Source: Lachnospiraceae bacterium (GTDB lineage: Bacteria > Bacillota > Clostridia > Lachnospirales > Lachnospiraceae). From it: a DNA stretch of 8,936 bases. The DNA is taken from contig JAJBTR010000364.1 in the NCBI GenBank assembly GCA_020860745.1, forward strand, positions 1 to 8,936. Reading direction: 5' to 3'. Under the pieces are notes generated by a model that had not been told where the DNA came from, made no database searches, and saw nothing but the letters and a program-made list of their open reading frames with translations. Of the stretch, positions 1 through 6,759 are shown piece by piece; within the stretch, counting starts at the first letter, position 1, and each line of letters begins with the position of its first letter. The position numbers were made by a program, and so were the translations under genes.

Positions 1-227
1 AACGCTTTCGCACCCGGCATGGGATCGATCTTTGCGATGGTTGCCTGAATCTCCTTTAATCCCAGTCCATGCTCCTTTAAAATATTCAGGCGGTACTGCA
101 TCAGCTTGTCATAATCCGGCTCATCCCGCGTCGTCTTCTTCAACTCCGGGATACCGCTGGCCTCAGCAAACGCAATCCAGATCTCTGGAACCAGTACGCC
201 TTCCATATCCAAACATGTAATATACAT
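1..227 (-). CDS. thrH: ThrH-type phosphoserine phosphatase / homoserine phosphotransferase, N-terminal part
   Basis: Only the first 75 codons are in the window; the gene continues past the left edge. The protein starts [20 protein letters not shown], which I recognise as the ThrH branch of the HAD superfamily. That branch has an Asp-x-Glu motif I (D7, E9) in place of the usual Asp-x-Asp, and D7 should be the nucleophile. The '[15 protein letters not shown]' stretch (about residues 31-45) and the later '[11 protein letters not shown]' are also typical of ThrH. In characterised ThrH the enzyme dephosphorylates phosphoserine and can pass the phosphate to homoserine in the cytoplasm. The start is fixed by AGGAGG at 235-240, seven bases before the ATG. 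It follows the ABC permease on the same strand after a 201-base gap that contains its own likely promoter. The family call is firm; the exact in vivo substrate is not shown by the sequence. Confidence 0.88.
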   Translation of the reverse strand, partial: MYITCLDMEGVLVPEIWIAFAEASGIPELKKTTRDEPDYDKLMQYRLNILKEHGLGLKEIQATIAKIDPMPGAKA

Positions 228-254
228 TTCTTATCCTCCTTTTTGCAGTGCATT

Positions 255-274
255 GTATCATCATATGATGATAC
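255..274. promoter_or_regulatory. Perfect 20-bp palindrome upstream of thrH
   Basis: GTATCATCATATGATGATAC is its own exact reverse complement with no spacer, and symmetry stops at both ends. It lies 27 bases before the thrH start codon and downstream of the likely thrH promoter. Seen: the perfect symmetry. Inferred: an operator for a dimeric repressor that blocks thrH transcription. In the transcript it could also fold into a hairpin just ahead of the ribosome binding site. Confidence 0.5.
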
Positions 275-321
275 CTATGGATTGCTCCATAAAAACCGCA
301 GCTGTGCATAAGTTTGATCAC

Positions 322-338
322 GGAAATCAAAGATTTCC
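322..338. other. Small perfect hairpin (7-bp stem, 3-base loop)
   Basis: GGAAATC, loop AAA, GATTTCC. It sits in the thrH upstream region between the likely promoter and the 20-bp palindrome, so it would be part of the thrH leader RNA. No T-run follows on either strand, so it does not look like an intrinsic terminator. Function unknown. Confidence 0.3.
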
Positions 339-367
339 TATCTCACTTATCCCGCAATCCTCAAATC

Positions 368-396
368 ATATTATCATAAGCAAACACCAATTACAA
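368..396 (-). promoter_or_regulatory. Likely sigma-A promoter for thrH
   Basis: On the minus strand there is a -35 box TTGTAA (391-396), a 17-base spacer and a -10 box TAATAT (368-373). TG one base before the -10 box makes it an extended -10. Transcription would begin near 361 and give a leader of about 130 bases holding the hairpin and the palindrome. Each box matches four of six consensus bases, so the call depends on spacing and the TG. Confidence 0.4.
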
Positions 397-428
397 GCCA
401 ATATCTTCCGCCGGATATTTTTCGCCGC

Positions 429-3400
429 TCACTCCACGCTCTTTAACGCCTCCACCGGGTCAATCACATTGAGCAGCCGGTTTGTAATCTGATTGACAAT
501 CACAGTAAACACAAAAGATATCACTGCACAGATCACATAAGTGGACGGGTGGATGCTGACCGCAAAATACAGTCCCGGAATCTTCAGCGCCCAGCAAAGA
601 CACATACTGATGCCAAAGCCCGCCGGCAGTCCGAGGGCAATGCCGATTGAGGAGAGAATCAGCGTCTCTTTATTTACATACAAATGCACTTCCCGATCAT
701 AGAATCTCAGCACCTTAATGGTCGCCAGTTCTCTCTCCCGCTCGGAAATATTGGTGGTGGACAGCGTAAAAAGCACCACAAACGCCAGCGCCGCCGCCAT
801 CACCAGAATTACATAGACCACCAGATTGATCAATGTGAACGCCTGGGAAAACTCTTCCTTTAAGCTTTCCGTGCTGACCGTGGATAGCAGGCCGTCTTTC
901 GCTCCAAGCTCATTCGCATAGGCGACAGGGTCTCCCTCCTTACAGGATTCTGTCAGCTTCACCAGAACAGCGTTCGGTTCATATGCATTGCCAAATGATG
1001 CCTCATAGCAGCTCTCACTGATATAAATCATATCGCCGAGATAATTTTCCGCCACCAGCGCAACTGCAATCTCCGCCTCATTCAGGGACAGATCCTGAAT
1101 CGTAACCGTATCCCCGACAGAAAGCCCCAGCACATCCGCTGCGCTGTGGGTGACAAAGATACCGTCGTCCGTCAGTTCCGTCTCATTCCCGTCTGTATCC
1201 GCCAGCTTGAGGAAGGATGAAACATCCGTCTCATCAGGTATGACGTAAATCTGCACAGATTCCTCTTCCTCCTCCGCGTTGCGGATGGAGACAGTCTCCA
1301 CCTGAAGATTTACATAACTTTCAATATTTTCCTCATCCTCCATATAAGACAGCAGCTGGTCATTGTCCTCCGTCTGCACGACCGCCAGAATATCATAGCG
1401 GATGACATTCTCATATTGCCGCGGCATCAGATCTGTCACTGTATTCTTGATGGCAAATCCGCAGACCAGCAGGCCGGTACAGCCCATGATACCGACCACA
1501 GTCATGATCAACCTCTTTTTGTAGCGGAACAGATTCCGCGCGGTAACTTTATTCAGGAAAGACATCCTTTTCCATACAGGGCGGATCCGCTCCAGGAAAA
1601 TCCGGGTTCCTCCCCTCGGGACAAGCGGCCGCATCAGCGACGCAGGCATCTGCACCAGCTGGCCCCGCACAGCAGCCAGCACCGCCGCCAGGATACCTGC
1701 CAAAAACAGCAGAACGCTGACGATACCCGATCTCAGCTGGAACCGAAAAAGGTATGTCGGAATCATATACATAATTCTGAAAAAGGTAAAGATAATTTTC
1801 GGGAGCACAATAAATCCGCACAGATCGCCGGCCAGACCACCCAACAGACAGGCGCTTGCAGCATAAATCACATATTTTCTGCGGATTTCCCTGTTTTTAA
1901 ATCCAAGTGCTTTATAGGTTCCGATGAGCCCCCGGTCTTCCTCCACCATACGCGTGGTGGCGGTCAGGCTGATCAGGATTGCGACAACGAAGAAAATCAG
2001 CGGTAGAAAGGTCGCCAGCCCTTCAATTGCTGTCGCATCGCTGTCCACATTGGAATATCCGCTTAAGGAATCCCGGGACTGGATGTACCACCGGGTCATC
2101 TCAATCTCGTCAATCTCCTCCCTGGCTTCCTCCAGTTCCTCCATCGCCTCCTCTGTGCTCTCGTCCAGTTCCTCCTGGCCGTCCAGAAGCTCCTGCTCCG
2201 CCTCCGCCAGCGTCTGTTCATTCTCCTCAATCTCATCCCAGGCGTCGGCAAACCGGGATTCCGCCTCGGCCGTTTGCTCCTCCAGCTCTATTTTTCCCTC
2301 GTCCAGCTGCTCTTTGCTCTCCTGCCACTGGCTGAGGCCGGACGCGTACTGTGCCTTTCCGTCCTCCAGAGTGACTTCCTGTTCCGCAATCTGTGCCTCC
2401 GCCGCTGTAAACTGTTCTACGGCTGCCTCCCGCTGTGCCTGCAGAGCGGCAAGCCCTGCCTGTGCCTCCGAAAGACCGGTTTCCAGGGTGGCAAGCCCTG
2501 CCTCTATCTGTTCCAGTCCGGCATCCAGCTGCGCCAGTCCCGCTGACAATTCCTCCAGTCCCGACTCCACCGCCGCAAGCCCTGTCCCGGCTTCTGATAA
2601 TCCCGCTGTCACTTCCGTGAGCGCCGCCTCTGCGGCCGTAAGCTGCTCCTGTAATGCCTCCGCACTTTCACCACTGCTTCCGGATGTCGTGCCACCGTTG
2701 CCTGCCACCGTACCTCCGCTGCCGGATGTCACGCTCCCACTGCCTGCCGCCTGCTCCAACGCAGCCTGCAGCCTGGCAATCTGCTCTTCCAGCGTCTCTT
2801 TCTGTGTCTCAAGCGCTTCCTTCTGGGCCGTCAGTTCCGACTGCTGCTCTTCCAACGCAGCCTTTTGCTCCTCCAGAGCAGTCTTCTGGGCCGTCAGATC
2901 TTCCTCCTGCTCCTCCAACGACTCTCTCTGAGCTTCCGCCTGGACAATGCCCTCCTCATACTGCGCAATTCCCGCATCAATCTGTGCCAGCGTATCAGTT
3001 TTTGTCTGCTCCAGGTCCTCCTTCGCCTCGGAAAGCTGTGCCGCACCGTCCTCCAATTCCTGCGCCGAGGCGTCCAGCTGTTCCTTTGCCTCTGCCAGGC
3101 TGGCATATCCGGACTCAATCTGCGCCAGAGCATCGGCAATCTGGCTGTAGGCGCTCTCCTCCTGCTCCTCCAGCTCGGTCTTGCCCTCATTCAGTTGATC
3201 CAGACCGTCCTGATACTCCTCCCAGCCATCGTCAATCTCCTGCTGGGCGTCGGCAAGCTCAGCCAGCACCTCCTCCAACGCGTCATTATATTCCGCCAGC
3301 GCTTCACCGTAAACCGTATCATACCGGTTCTGCTGCTGTTTTTCTTTCAGAGATAAACTGATGGTATTCTTTACATCGTTAACCAGCTGAATATACTCAT

Positions 3401-4016
3401 CCGAATAGCACATCAGACCACCCGCACCGGCAATTGAGAGATAAATGGTTGTGTAAATATCCGTATCTGCCGCGGCGGGCAGAACAAAAAAGGTATATTC
3501 ATCCGAGGTCGACGCGCGGAAAGACACGCTGCCCTCCCGGTTATTCACGTCAAACGGATCCAGCACTTTTGCTGTGATCGTATACTCCACATCCGCGAAA
3601 ACAGCGTCCTCATCCTCCTCCAGGTCTGTCTCCGCAAAAGTCAGCGTATCCCCGATCTGCTTTCCGGTATCCGTCAGATAACTCTCCGTCACGGCAATCT
3701 CATCGTACTCCTGCGGCAGCGTTCCCTCCAGAACCGTCGGGAGGTTAATTTCTTCCCCCAGTGTATAGATTGTGGCGCTCTCATGGACTCCGTCAACATC
3801 CACATACACCGTCTTGGAATAGCCTCCCTCCACCGCCGACACCTCATCCAGCAACGCCAGCGCCTCAATATCGTCGCCGTCCAACCCCAGCGTGGATGAC
3901 ACCTCAATATCAAAGAGGTGCTGTTCATCATAGAGGGCATCCGCCGACACGCGAAGGTCATTGCAGGCAGCCGTCAGCCCCGTCATCATCGCCACGCCGA
4001 GAGCCGTGATCAGCAT
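429..4016 (-). CDS. Giant FtsX/MacB-type ABC transporter permease with coiled-coil insert
   Basis: Membrane subunit of an ABC system, partner of the ATPase encoded just upstream. As read from the ATG at 4016 it has 1195 residues: a truncated first membrane helix (1-18), an extracytoplasmic domain (about 20-215), a long coiled coil (about 222-640), a first FtsX block with helices near 666-688, 716-740 and 764-785, a second-half helix near 835-855, a second extracytoplasmic domain (about 865-1055) and a C-terminal FtsX block with helices near 1060-1090, 1116-1140 and 1160-1183. The coiled coil is split by a Gly/Ser hinge (424-452). The doubled FtsX layout is typical of large Firmicute permeases of unknown substrate, thought to act on the envelope. 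The ATG at 4016 has no good ribosome binding site and lies inside helix one. The missing N-terminus is encoded in another frame at 4017-4087 (separate entry), so the true product is probably about 1219 residues. Confidence 0.9.
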   Translation of the reverse strand: MLITALGVAMMTGLTAACNDLRVSADALYDEQHLFDIEVSSTLGLDGDDIEALALLDEVSAVEGGYSKTVYVDVDGVHESATIYTLGEEINLPTVLEGTLPQEYDEIAVTESYLTDTGKQIGDTLTFAETDLEEDEDAVFADVEYTITAKVLDPFDVNNREGSVSFRASTSDEYTFFVLPAAADTDIYTTIYLSIAGAGGLMCYSDEYIQLVNDVKNTISLSLKEKQQQNRYDTVYGEALAEYNDALEEVLAELADAQQEIDDGWEEYQDGLDQLNEGKTELEEQEESAYSQIADALAQIESGYASLAEAKEQLDASAQELEDGAAQLSEAKEDLEQTKTDTLAQIDAGIAQYEEGIVQAEAQRESLEEQEEDLTAQKTALEEQKAALEEQQSELTAQKEALETQKETLEEQIARLQAALEQAAGSGSVTSGSGGTVAGNGGTTSGSSGESAEALQEQLTAAEAALTEVTAGLSEAGTGLAAVESGLEELSAGLAQLDAGLEQIEAGLATLETGLSEAQAGLAALQAQREAAVEQFTAAEAQIAEQEVTLEDGKAQYASGLSQWQESKEQLDEGKIELEEQTAEAESRFADAWDEIEENEQTLAEAEQELLDGQEELDESTEEAMEELEEAREEIDEIEMTRWYIQSRDSLSGYSNVDSDATAIEGLATFLPLIFFVVAILISLTATTRMVEEDRGLIGTYKALGFKNREIRRKYVIYAASACLLGGLAGDLCGFIVLPKIIFTFFRIMYMIPTYLFRFQLRSGIVSVLLFLAGILAAVLAAVRGQLVQMPASLMRPLVPRGGTRIFLERIRPVWKRMSFLNKVTARNLFRYKKRLIMTVVGIMGCTGLLVCGFAIKNTVTDLMPRQYENVIRYDILAVVQTEDNDQLLSYMEDEENIESYVNLQVETVSIRNAEEEEESVQIYVIPDETDVSSFLKLADTDGNETELTDDGIFVTHSAADVLGLSVGDTVTIQDLSLNEAEIAVALVAENYLGDMIYISESCYEASFGNAYEPNAVLVKLTESCKEGDPVAYANELGAKDGLLSTVSTESLKEEFSQAFTLINLVVYVILVMAAALAFVVLFTLSTTNISERERELATIKVLRFYDREVHLYVNKETLILSSIGIALGLPAGFGISMCLCWALKIPGLYFAVSIHPSTYVICAVISFVFTVIVNQITNRLLNVIDPVEALKSVE
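2436..2603 (-). repeat. Eight tandem 7-residue (21-base) repeats with fixed Gly-Leu, permease coiled coil
   Basis: Residues 472-527 of the permease are eight consecutive heptads that each begin Gly-Leu, such as GLEELSA, GLAQLDA, GLEQIEA and GLATLET. The register never breaks. At DNA level this is a degenerate 21-base tandem repeat. Glycine at a fixed position in every heptad is unusual for a stiff coiled coil and suggests tight helix packing. It forms the returning arm after the Gly/Ser hinge. Confidence 0.75.
2661..2747 (-). other. Gly/Ser-rich hinge splitting the permease coiled coil
   Basis: Residues 424-452 of the permease are almost entirely Gly, Ser, Thr, Ala, Val and Asn, with no heptad pattern. 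The segment sits between two coiled-coil arms of roughly 200 residues each. This fits an antiparallel hairpin with the hinge at its tip, similar in principle to other membrane-anchored coiled-coil hairpins. The layout is seen; the folding is inferred. Confidence 0.6.
2754..2900 (-). repeat. Seven tandem heptads rich in Leu, Glu and Gln, permease coiled coil
   Basis: Residues 373-421 are seven unbroken heptads with Leu at the second position, for example ALEEQKA, ALEEQQS, ELTAQKE and ALETQKE. This is a classic charged coiled coil, unlike the Gly-Leu heptads of the opposite arm. Near-identical units at DNA level could support slippage or recombination and length change. Confidence 0.7.
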
Positions 4017-4087
4017 GATGGAAAAGAATCTCTTTTTTTCTTTTTAATTGTACAAAAAATATCCTTTATCAGAGCATTCTGTCTCAT
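4010..4087 (-). pseudogene. Out-of-frame 5' end of the ABC permease gene (apparent -1 frameshift at A7)
   Basis: Starting at the ATG at 4085-4087, this 25-codon frame begins MRQNALIKDIFCTIKKKK and then leaves the conserved sequence, ending at TGA 4010-4012. Its first 18 residues are what normally precedes helix one in this permease family: a short amphipathic segment and a Lys/Arg cluster. The continuation, KRFFSI and then MLITALGV, lies one base back in the main frame. The two frames join at a run of seven A (T7 at 4033-4039 on the plus strand). One extra A, or a -1 slip there, would restore a single reading frame. The ATG has a weak GGGTGG seven bases upstream. The stop overlaps the downstream ATG as ATGCTGA, so reinitiation is also possible. 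Between it and the ATPase stop (4088-4235) I see no supportable gene, only a 60-codon open frame without recognisable content. Confidence 0.7.
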
Positions 4088-4235
4088 CACTGTTCCACCC
4101 AACTGCTATCATCGAGACCGCTGTACTGCCACAACAACTTCGCTGCCTTTCCTGGCTCTCCCGCATACTTGTCTCATAATCTTTTTCATCCATTCTATAC
4201 ACAATCAGACACGCAAATGCCAGCACATAACATGG

Positions 4236-4937
4236 CTACCACTCTATCTCTTCCACGGAAACCGGATCAGGATTTACCGTCATCTCCACCACTTTTCCGC
4301 TCCGGAAGCGGATCAGCCGGTCCGCCATGGGTGCCAGAGCCGAATTGTGCGTGATCAGAATCAGTGTCACCCCTTCATTTCTACAGGTATCCTGAAGCAG
4401 TTTTAAAATCTGCCGTCCCGTATTGTAATCCAGCGCACCCGTGGGTTCGTCGCAGAGCAGAAGCTTCGGATTCTTCGCCAGTGCGCGGGCGATCGACACG
4501 CGCTGCTGTTCCCCGCCGGATAGCTGCGCCGGGAAGTTGTCCTTCCGTTCCGCCAGGCCAACCTTATCCAGGGTTTCCGCCGCGTCAAGAGAGTTGCTGC
4601 AAATCTGTGCAGCCAGTTCCACATTCTCCAGCGCTGTCAGATTGGGCACAAGATTATAAAACTGAAAGACAAACCCGATATCGGTACGGCGATATCCGAC
4701 CAGTTGCTTTTTATTATACGCTGTGATATCATTGTCGTCCACAATCAGGCGTCCGGCAGTAGCCACATCCATCCCGCCGAGAATATTGAGTGCCGTCGTT
4801 TTCCCTGCGCCGGACGCACCGAGAATAATCGCAAACTCTCCTTTTTCCACGACAAATGAAGCCTCGTTCACCGCCAGTATGGGGTGTTCGCCGACCTCAT
4901 ATCTTTTCGTAATATGATCAAATTCTATGTATGACAT
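4236..4937 (-). CDS. ABC transporter ATP-binding protein, MacB/LolD family
   Basis: Cytoplasmic ATPase of 233 residues that powers the giant permease encoded downstream. All family motifs are intact: Walker A GASGAGKT (40-47), Q-loop Gln92 in [11 protein letters not shown], signature LSGGEQQR (139-146), Walker B LLLCDEP (159-165), D-loop GALD (167-170) and switch His197. The Q-loop and signature wording fit the MacB/LolD/FtsE group rather than importers. The ATG at 4935-4937 is chosen over one 60 bases further upstream because GGGAGG lies seven bases before it and the protein then starts [13 protein letters not shown], as is usual. A promoter lies about 60 bases upstream. The gap to the permease start (148 bases) is longer than usual for such pairs, but the shared strand and order support one operon. 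The transported substrate cannot be read from the sequence. Confidence 0.93.
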   Translation of the reverse strand: MSYIEFDHITKRYEVGEHPILAVNEASFVVEKGEFAIILGASGAGKTTALNILGGMDVATAGRLIVDDNDITAYNKKQLVGYRRTDIGFVFQFYNLVPNLTALENVELAAQICSNSLDAAETLDKVGLAERKDNFPAQLSGGEQQRVSIARALAKNPKLLLCDEPTGALDYNTGRQILKLLQDTCRNEGVTLILITHNSALAPMADRLIRFRSGKVVEMTVNPDPVSVEEIEW

Positions 4938-5002
4938 GGGAAATCCTCCCGGAAAAGTATTGGAAGCAGCATAACGATTCATCACCCGTACTCCCACTTT
5001 CT

Positions 5003-5031
5003 AATATAATGGAAAAATCGAGAAAAGTCAT
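5003..5031 (-). promoter_or_regulatory. Likely sigma-A promoter for the ABC ATPase-permease operon
   Basis: On the minus strand there is a -35-like ATGACT (5026-5031), a 17-base spacer and a -10 TATATT (5003-5008, five of six consensus bases). Transcription would start near 4996, about 60 bases before the ATPase start codon. It points away from the methyltransferase promoter. Confidence 0.5.
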
Positions 5032-5062
5032 TATCTGCAAACGAAATTCACAGATATTTTAG

Positions 5063-5074
5063 AAAGTATACTTT
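5063..5074. promoter_or_regulatory. 12-bp palindrome just upstream of the mttB-type promoter
   Basis: AAAGTATACTTT is a perfect palindrome that ends five bases before the TTGACA box of the plus-strand promoter, the usual place for an activator or a repressor. It also covers the -10 box of the possible upstream minus-strand promoter. A shared regulator of both operons is inferred. AT-rich palindromes of this size can arise by chance. Confidence 0.35.
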
Positions 5075-5094
5075 TTTCATTGACATCCCGGCAA
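5065..5094 (-). promoter_or_regulatory. Possible second upstream promoter for the ABC operon
   Basis: On the minus strand there is TTGCCG (5089-5094), an 18-base spacer and TATACT (5065-5070). The -10 box matches five of six consensus bases and the -35 box four. It overlaps the methyltransferase promoter face to face, so both could not be occupied at once. Confidence 0.3.
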
Positions 5095-5109
5095 AAAAAA
5101 GAATATAAT
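5080..5109 (+). promoter_or_regulatory. Consensus sigma-A promoter for the methyltransferase-transporter unit
   Basis: Perfect -35 TTGACA (5080-5085) and perfect -10 TATAAT (5104-5109), separated by 18 bases with an A8 run inside. Transcription should start near 5116, which leaves a leader of about 150 bases before the methyltransferase. A promoter this strong upstream of a catabolic gene suggests that control is by repression or in the leader RNA. Confidence 0.8.
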
Positions 5110-5120
5110 AACGAATAACG

Positions 5121-5142
5121 TTTACATATGTTTTTACATGTG
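5121..5142 (+). repeat. Direct repeat in the start of the methyltransferase leader
   Basis: TTTACATATG (5121-5130) and TTTACATGTG (5133-5142) are two ten-base copies with one mismatch, at a 12-base period. They begin about five bases after the likely transcription start. Such a position suits a repressor half-site pair, but no known operator is recognised. Confidence 0.3.
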
Positions 5143-5148
5143 TCTTGT

Positions 5149-5262
5149 CAGATAAACCTGGTGAGAACGCGGCAGCTAAGAAATATACCAGCAGGGCAGA
5201 CCCGCAGCATATTCGGGTCTGGCTATAATAACAATCTGATTTTTTACCTGAGGAGCTATCTG
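5149..5262 (+). promoter_or_regulatory. Structured 5' leader of the methyltransferase mRNA
   Basis: The leader contains a perfect 8-bp hairpin, CAGACCCG (5197-5204) with CGGGTCTG (5214-5221) and a 9-base loop, and a weaker stem, CTGGT (5158-5162) with ACCAG (5187-5191). CAGATA (5149-5154) could pair with TATCTG (5257-5262) just after the ribosome binding site GAGGAG (5250-5255), closing the whole element. A T6 run (5240-5245) follows the 8-bp hairpin by 18 bases, too far for a classic terminator. I recognise no known riboswitch class here. The stems are seen; a regulatory role is inferred. Confidence 0.35.
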
Positions 5263-5266
5263 CACT

Positions 5267-6700
5267 ATGAATGGAAGGATCAAATACAGCGTCATGTCCC
5301 CGGACGAGCTGGCGCTTTTCAAAAATCGAATGGAACGGCTTTTAAGTGAGCGGGGCATTACCATGGATCACCCGCTGATGAAAGAAGAACTGACTGCAGC
5401 CGGGTGCGAGGTGAAAGGCAACACCATCCGCTTCCCAAAGGAAGCCATTGACCGGGCGCTGGCCGCTGTCCCGAAAAAATTTACACTCTACGCTCCGGAT
5501 GAGAGATATGACATGGTTTTTCCTCATCCGCAGGGAAGCTTTTACACACGGACCTGCACCGGCGCGCCCAATTACCTGCCGGTCAATGGGGAGAAGCACT
5601 ATATCACTCTGAATGACACCGCTGAATGGTTCCATCTGGTCAATGAGATGGATCAGATCGATTACGTGGCGCTGCCCTCCACCTGCGACCCCGGCGTTCC
5701 CGGCAAAGCAATCGACATTTTTACCCTGGAGCAGGCGCTGCGGATTTCAAAGAAGCATATCTGGATTCAGCCCTATGAGGCGGAGAACACCCATTACCTG
5801 ATTGAAATGTGCGCAGCAGCTGTCGGCGGTATGGACAGACTCCGGGAGCGGCCGATCTGCAGCTTTATCTCCTGCAGCGTCCCTGTGCTGAAATTTAAAT
5901 ACATGGACGCGGAGATTTTATACGAATGTGCGAAAGCCGGTATCCCGGTGCAGCCCTGCGCGCTTCCCACCGCGGGGGCGAACACACCGGTAACTGTGCA
6001 GGGAACCGCCCTTGCCGCGTGCGCGGATGTGCTGGCACAGATCGTCATGCTGGAGCTGCTGTGCCCCGGACTTCCGGTTATCGCCACGCCGCTCCTCTTT
6101 TCCATGGACATGCAGACCACTTACACGCTCCAGTCCAACACGGAGATTACTTTCGGCCGCCTCCTCTGCATGCAGGCGTTTGAGGAGGGATACGGCATCC
6201 CCTGCCACTCTTACGGCACCGGCACGGACAGCATGACGCTGGACGGGCAGAATATGATCGAGCGCACATCCCTCATCCACATGATGGCTATGTCGGATGC
6301 CAGCGTCCTGGGCGGCGCCGGACAGATGGAGACCGCAAAAACCATCAACCCGCTGGCACTGATCATTGACAATGAGATTTTCGGTATCGCCAGACGGTTC
6401 CGGGCAGGTCTCTCCGTCGATGATGAGACAATGGACTTTGAGGAGCTTTTAGAGGGCGACGACGGGGACGGTTATCTCATGAGCGACCACACGCTGGATC
6501 ACTTCCACGACGCTCACCGTCCGGAGCTTTTTTACAAAGGATTTTTGCACGGGAAAAACGACGAGGAAAAGACGATTCTGGACCGTGCGAGGGAAAAATA
6601 TGCTGTGCTTATGGAAAAAGAAATTCCTCATATGCTGAATACTGAGACGGAAAATAAGCTTCATGACATCGTGTGGAAGGCAGCGGAAGAGCTGTCATGA
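5267..6700 (+). CDS. MttB-superfamily corrinoid-dependent methyltransferase (non-pyrrolysine)
   Basis: Cytoplasmic enzyme of 477 residues, the usual length for the trimethylamine/quaternary-amine methyltransferase family (COG5598). Typical stretches include the TRTCTGAPNYL region (about 101-111), YGTGTDSM (316-323) and the C-terminal GGAGQMETAKTINPLALIID block. The frame has no internal TAG, so it carries no pyrrolysine and belongs with the MtgB/MtpB/MtcB/MtyB group, not true trimethylamine MttB. Characterised members move a methyl group from glycine betaine, proline betaine, carnitine or a similar quaternary amine to Co(I) of a corrinoid protein. The substrate here cannot be assigned. No corrinoid protein (MttC-like) or MtxA-like partner is in the window, so those must be elsewhere. 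GAGGAG lies 11 bases before the ATG. It is the first gene after a consensus promoter, and the membrane protein and symporter genes follow on the same strand. Confidence 0.88.
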   Translation: MNGRIKYSVMSPDELALFKNRMERLLSERGITMDHPLMKEELTAAGCEVKGNTIRFPKEAIDRALAAVPKKFTLYAPDERYDMVFPHPQGSFYTRTCTGAPNYLPVNGEKHYITLNDTAEWFHLVNEMDQIDYVALPSTCDPGVPGKAIDIFTLEQALRISKKHIWIQPYEAENTHYLIEMCAAAVGGMDRLRERPICSFISCSVPVLKFKYMDAEILYECAKAGIPVQPCALPTAGANTPVTVQGTALAACADVLAQIVMLELLCPGLPVIATPLLFSMDMQTTYTLQSNTEITFGRLLCMQAFEEGYGIPCHSYGTGTDSMTLDGQNMIERTSLIHMMAMSDASVLGGAGQMETAKTINPLALIIDNEIFGIARRFRAGLSVDDETMDFEELLEGDDGDGYLMSDHTLDHFHDAHRPELFYKGFLHGKNDEEKTILDRAREKYAVLMEKEIPHMLNTETENKLHDIVWKAAEELS

Positions 6701-6759
6701 ACAGCGTAAAATACAGATAAAATATTGTCCGCCTCCTGAAAACAACATCCTTTGGAACA

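Noticed and set aside
400..422. AATATC/GATATT stem followed by a T5 run, as a terminator
   Set aside because: The T-run follows only on the plus strand, where no gene ends. On the minus strand, after the permease stop, no T-run follows, so it does not terminate the ABC operon by the classic mechanism.
1924..2931. Long plus-strand open frame of 335 codons, very rich in Ser
   Set aside because: It lies antisense to the permease coiled coil. The Ser/Cys-rich product is what the opposite strand of Glu/Leu/Gln-rich heptads gives, and there is no start site or recognisable domain.
4044..4226. Minus-strand 60-codon open frame between the ATPase and permease genes
   Set aside because: It is in the same frame as the permease but ends at TAA 4044-4046. 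The sequence is unrelated to the family, while the conserved N-terminus is in another frame starting at 4087. No good ribosome binding site was seen.
4938..4997. Twenty-residue N-terminal extension of the ATPase
   Set aside because: The ATG at 4935-4937 has GGGAGG at proper spacing and gives the normal family start. The extension would span that ribosome binding site and part of the leader.
5113..5126. Possible catabolite-response (cre) site at the methyltransferase transcription start
   Set aside because: The right half fits the cre pattern, but the left half has three mismatches, so I do not call it.
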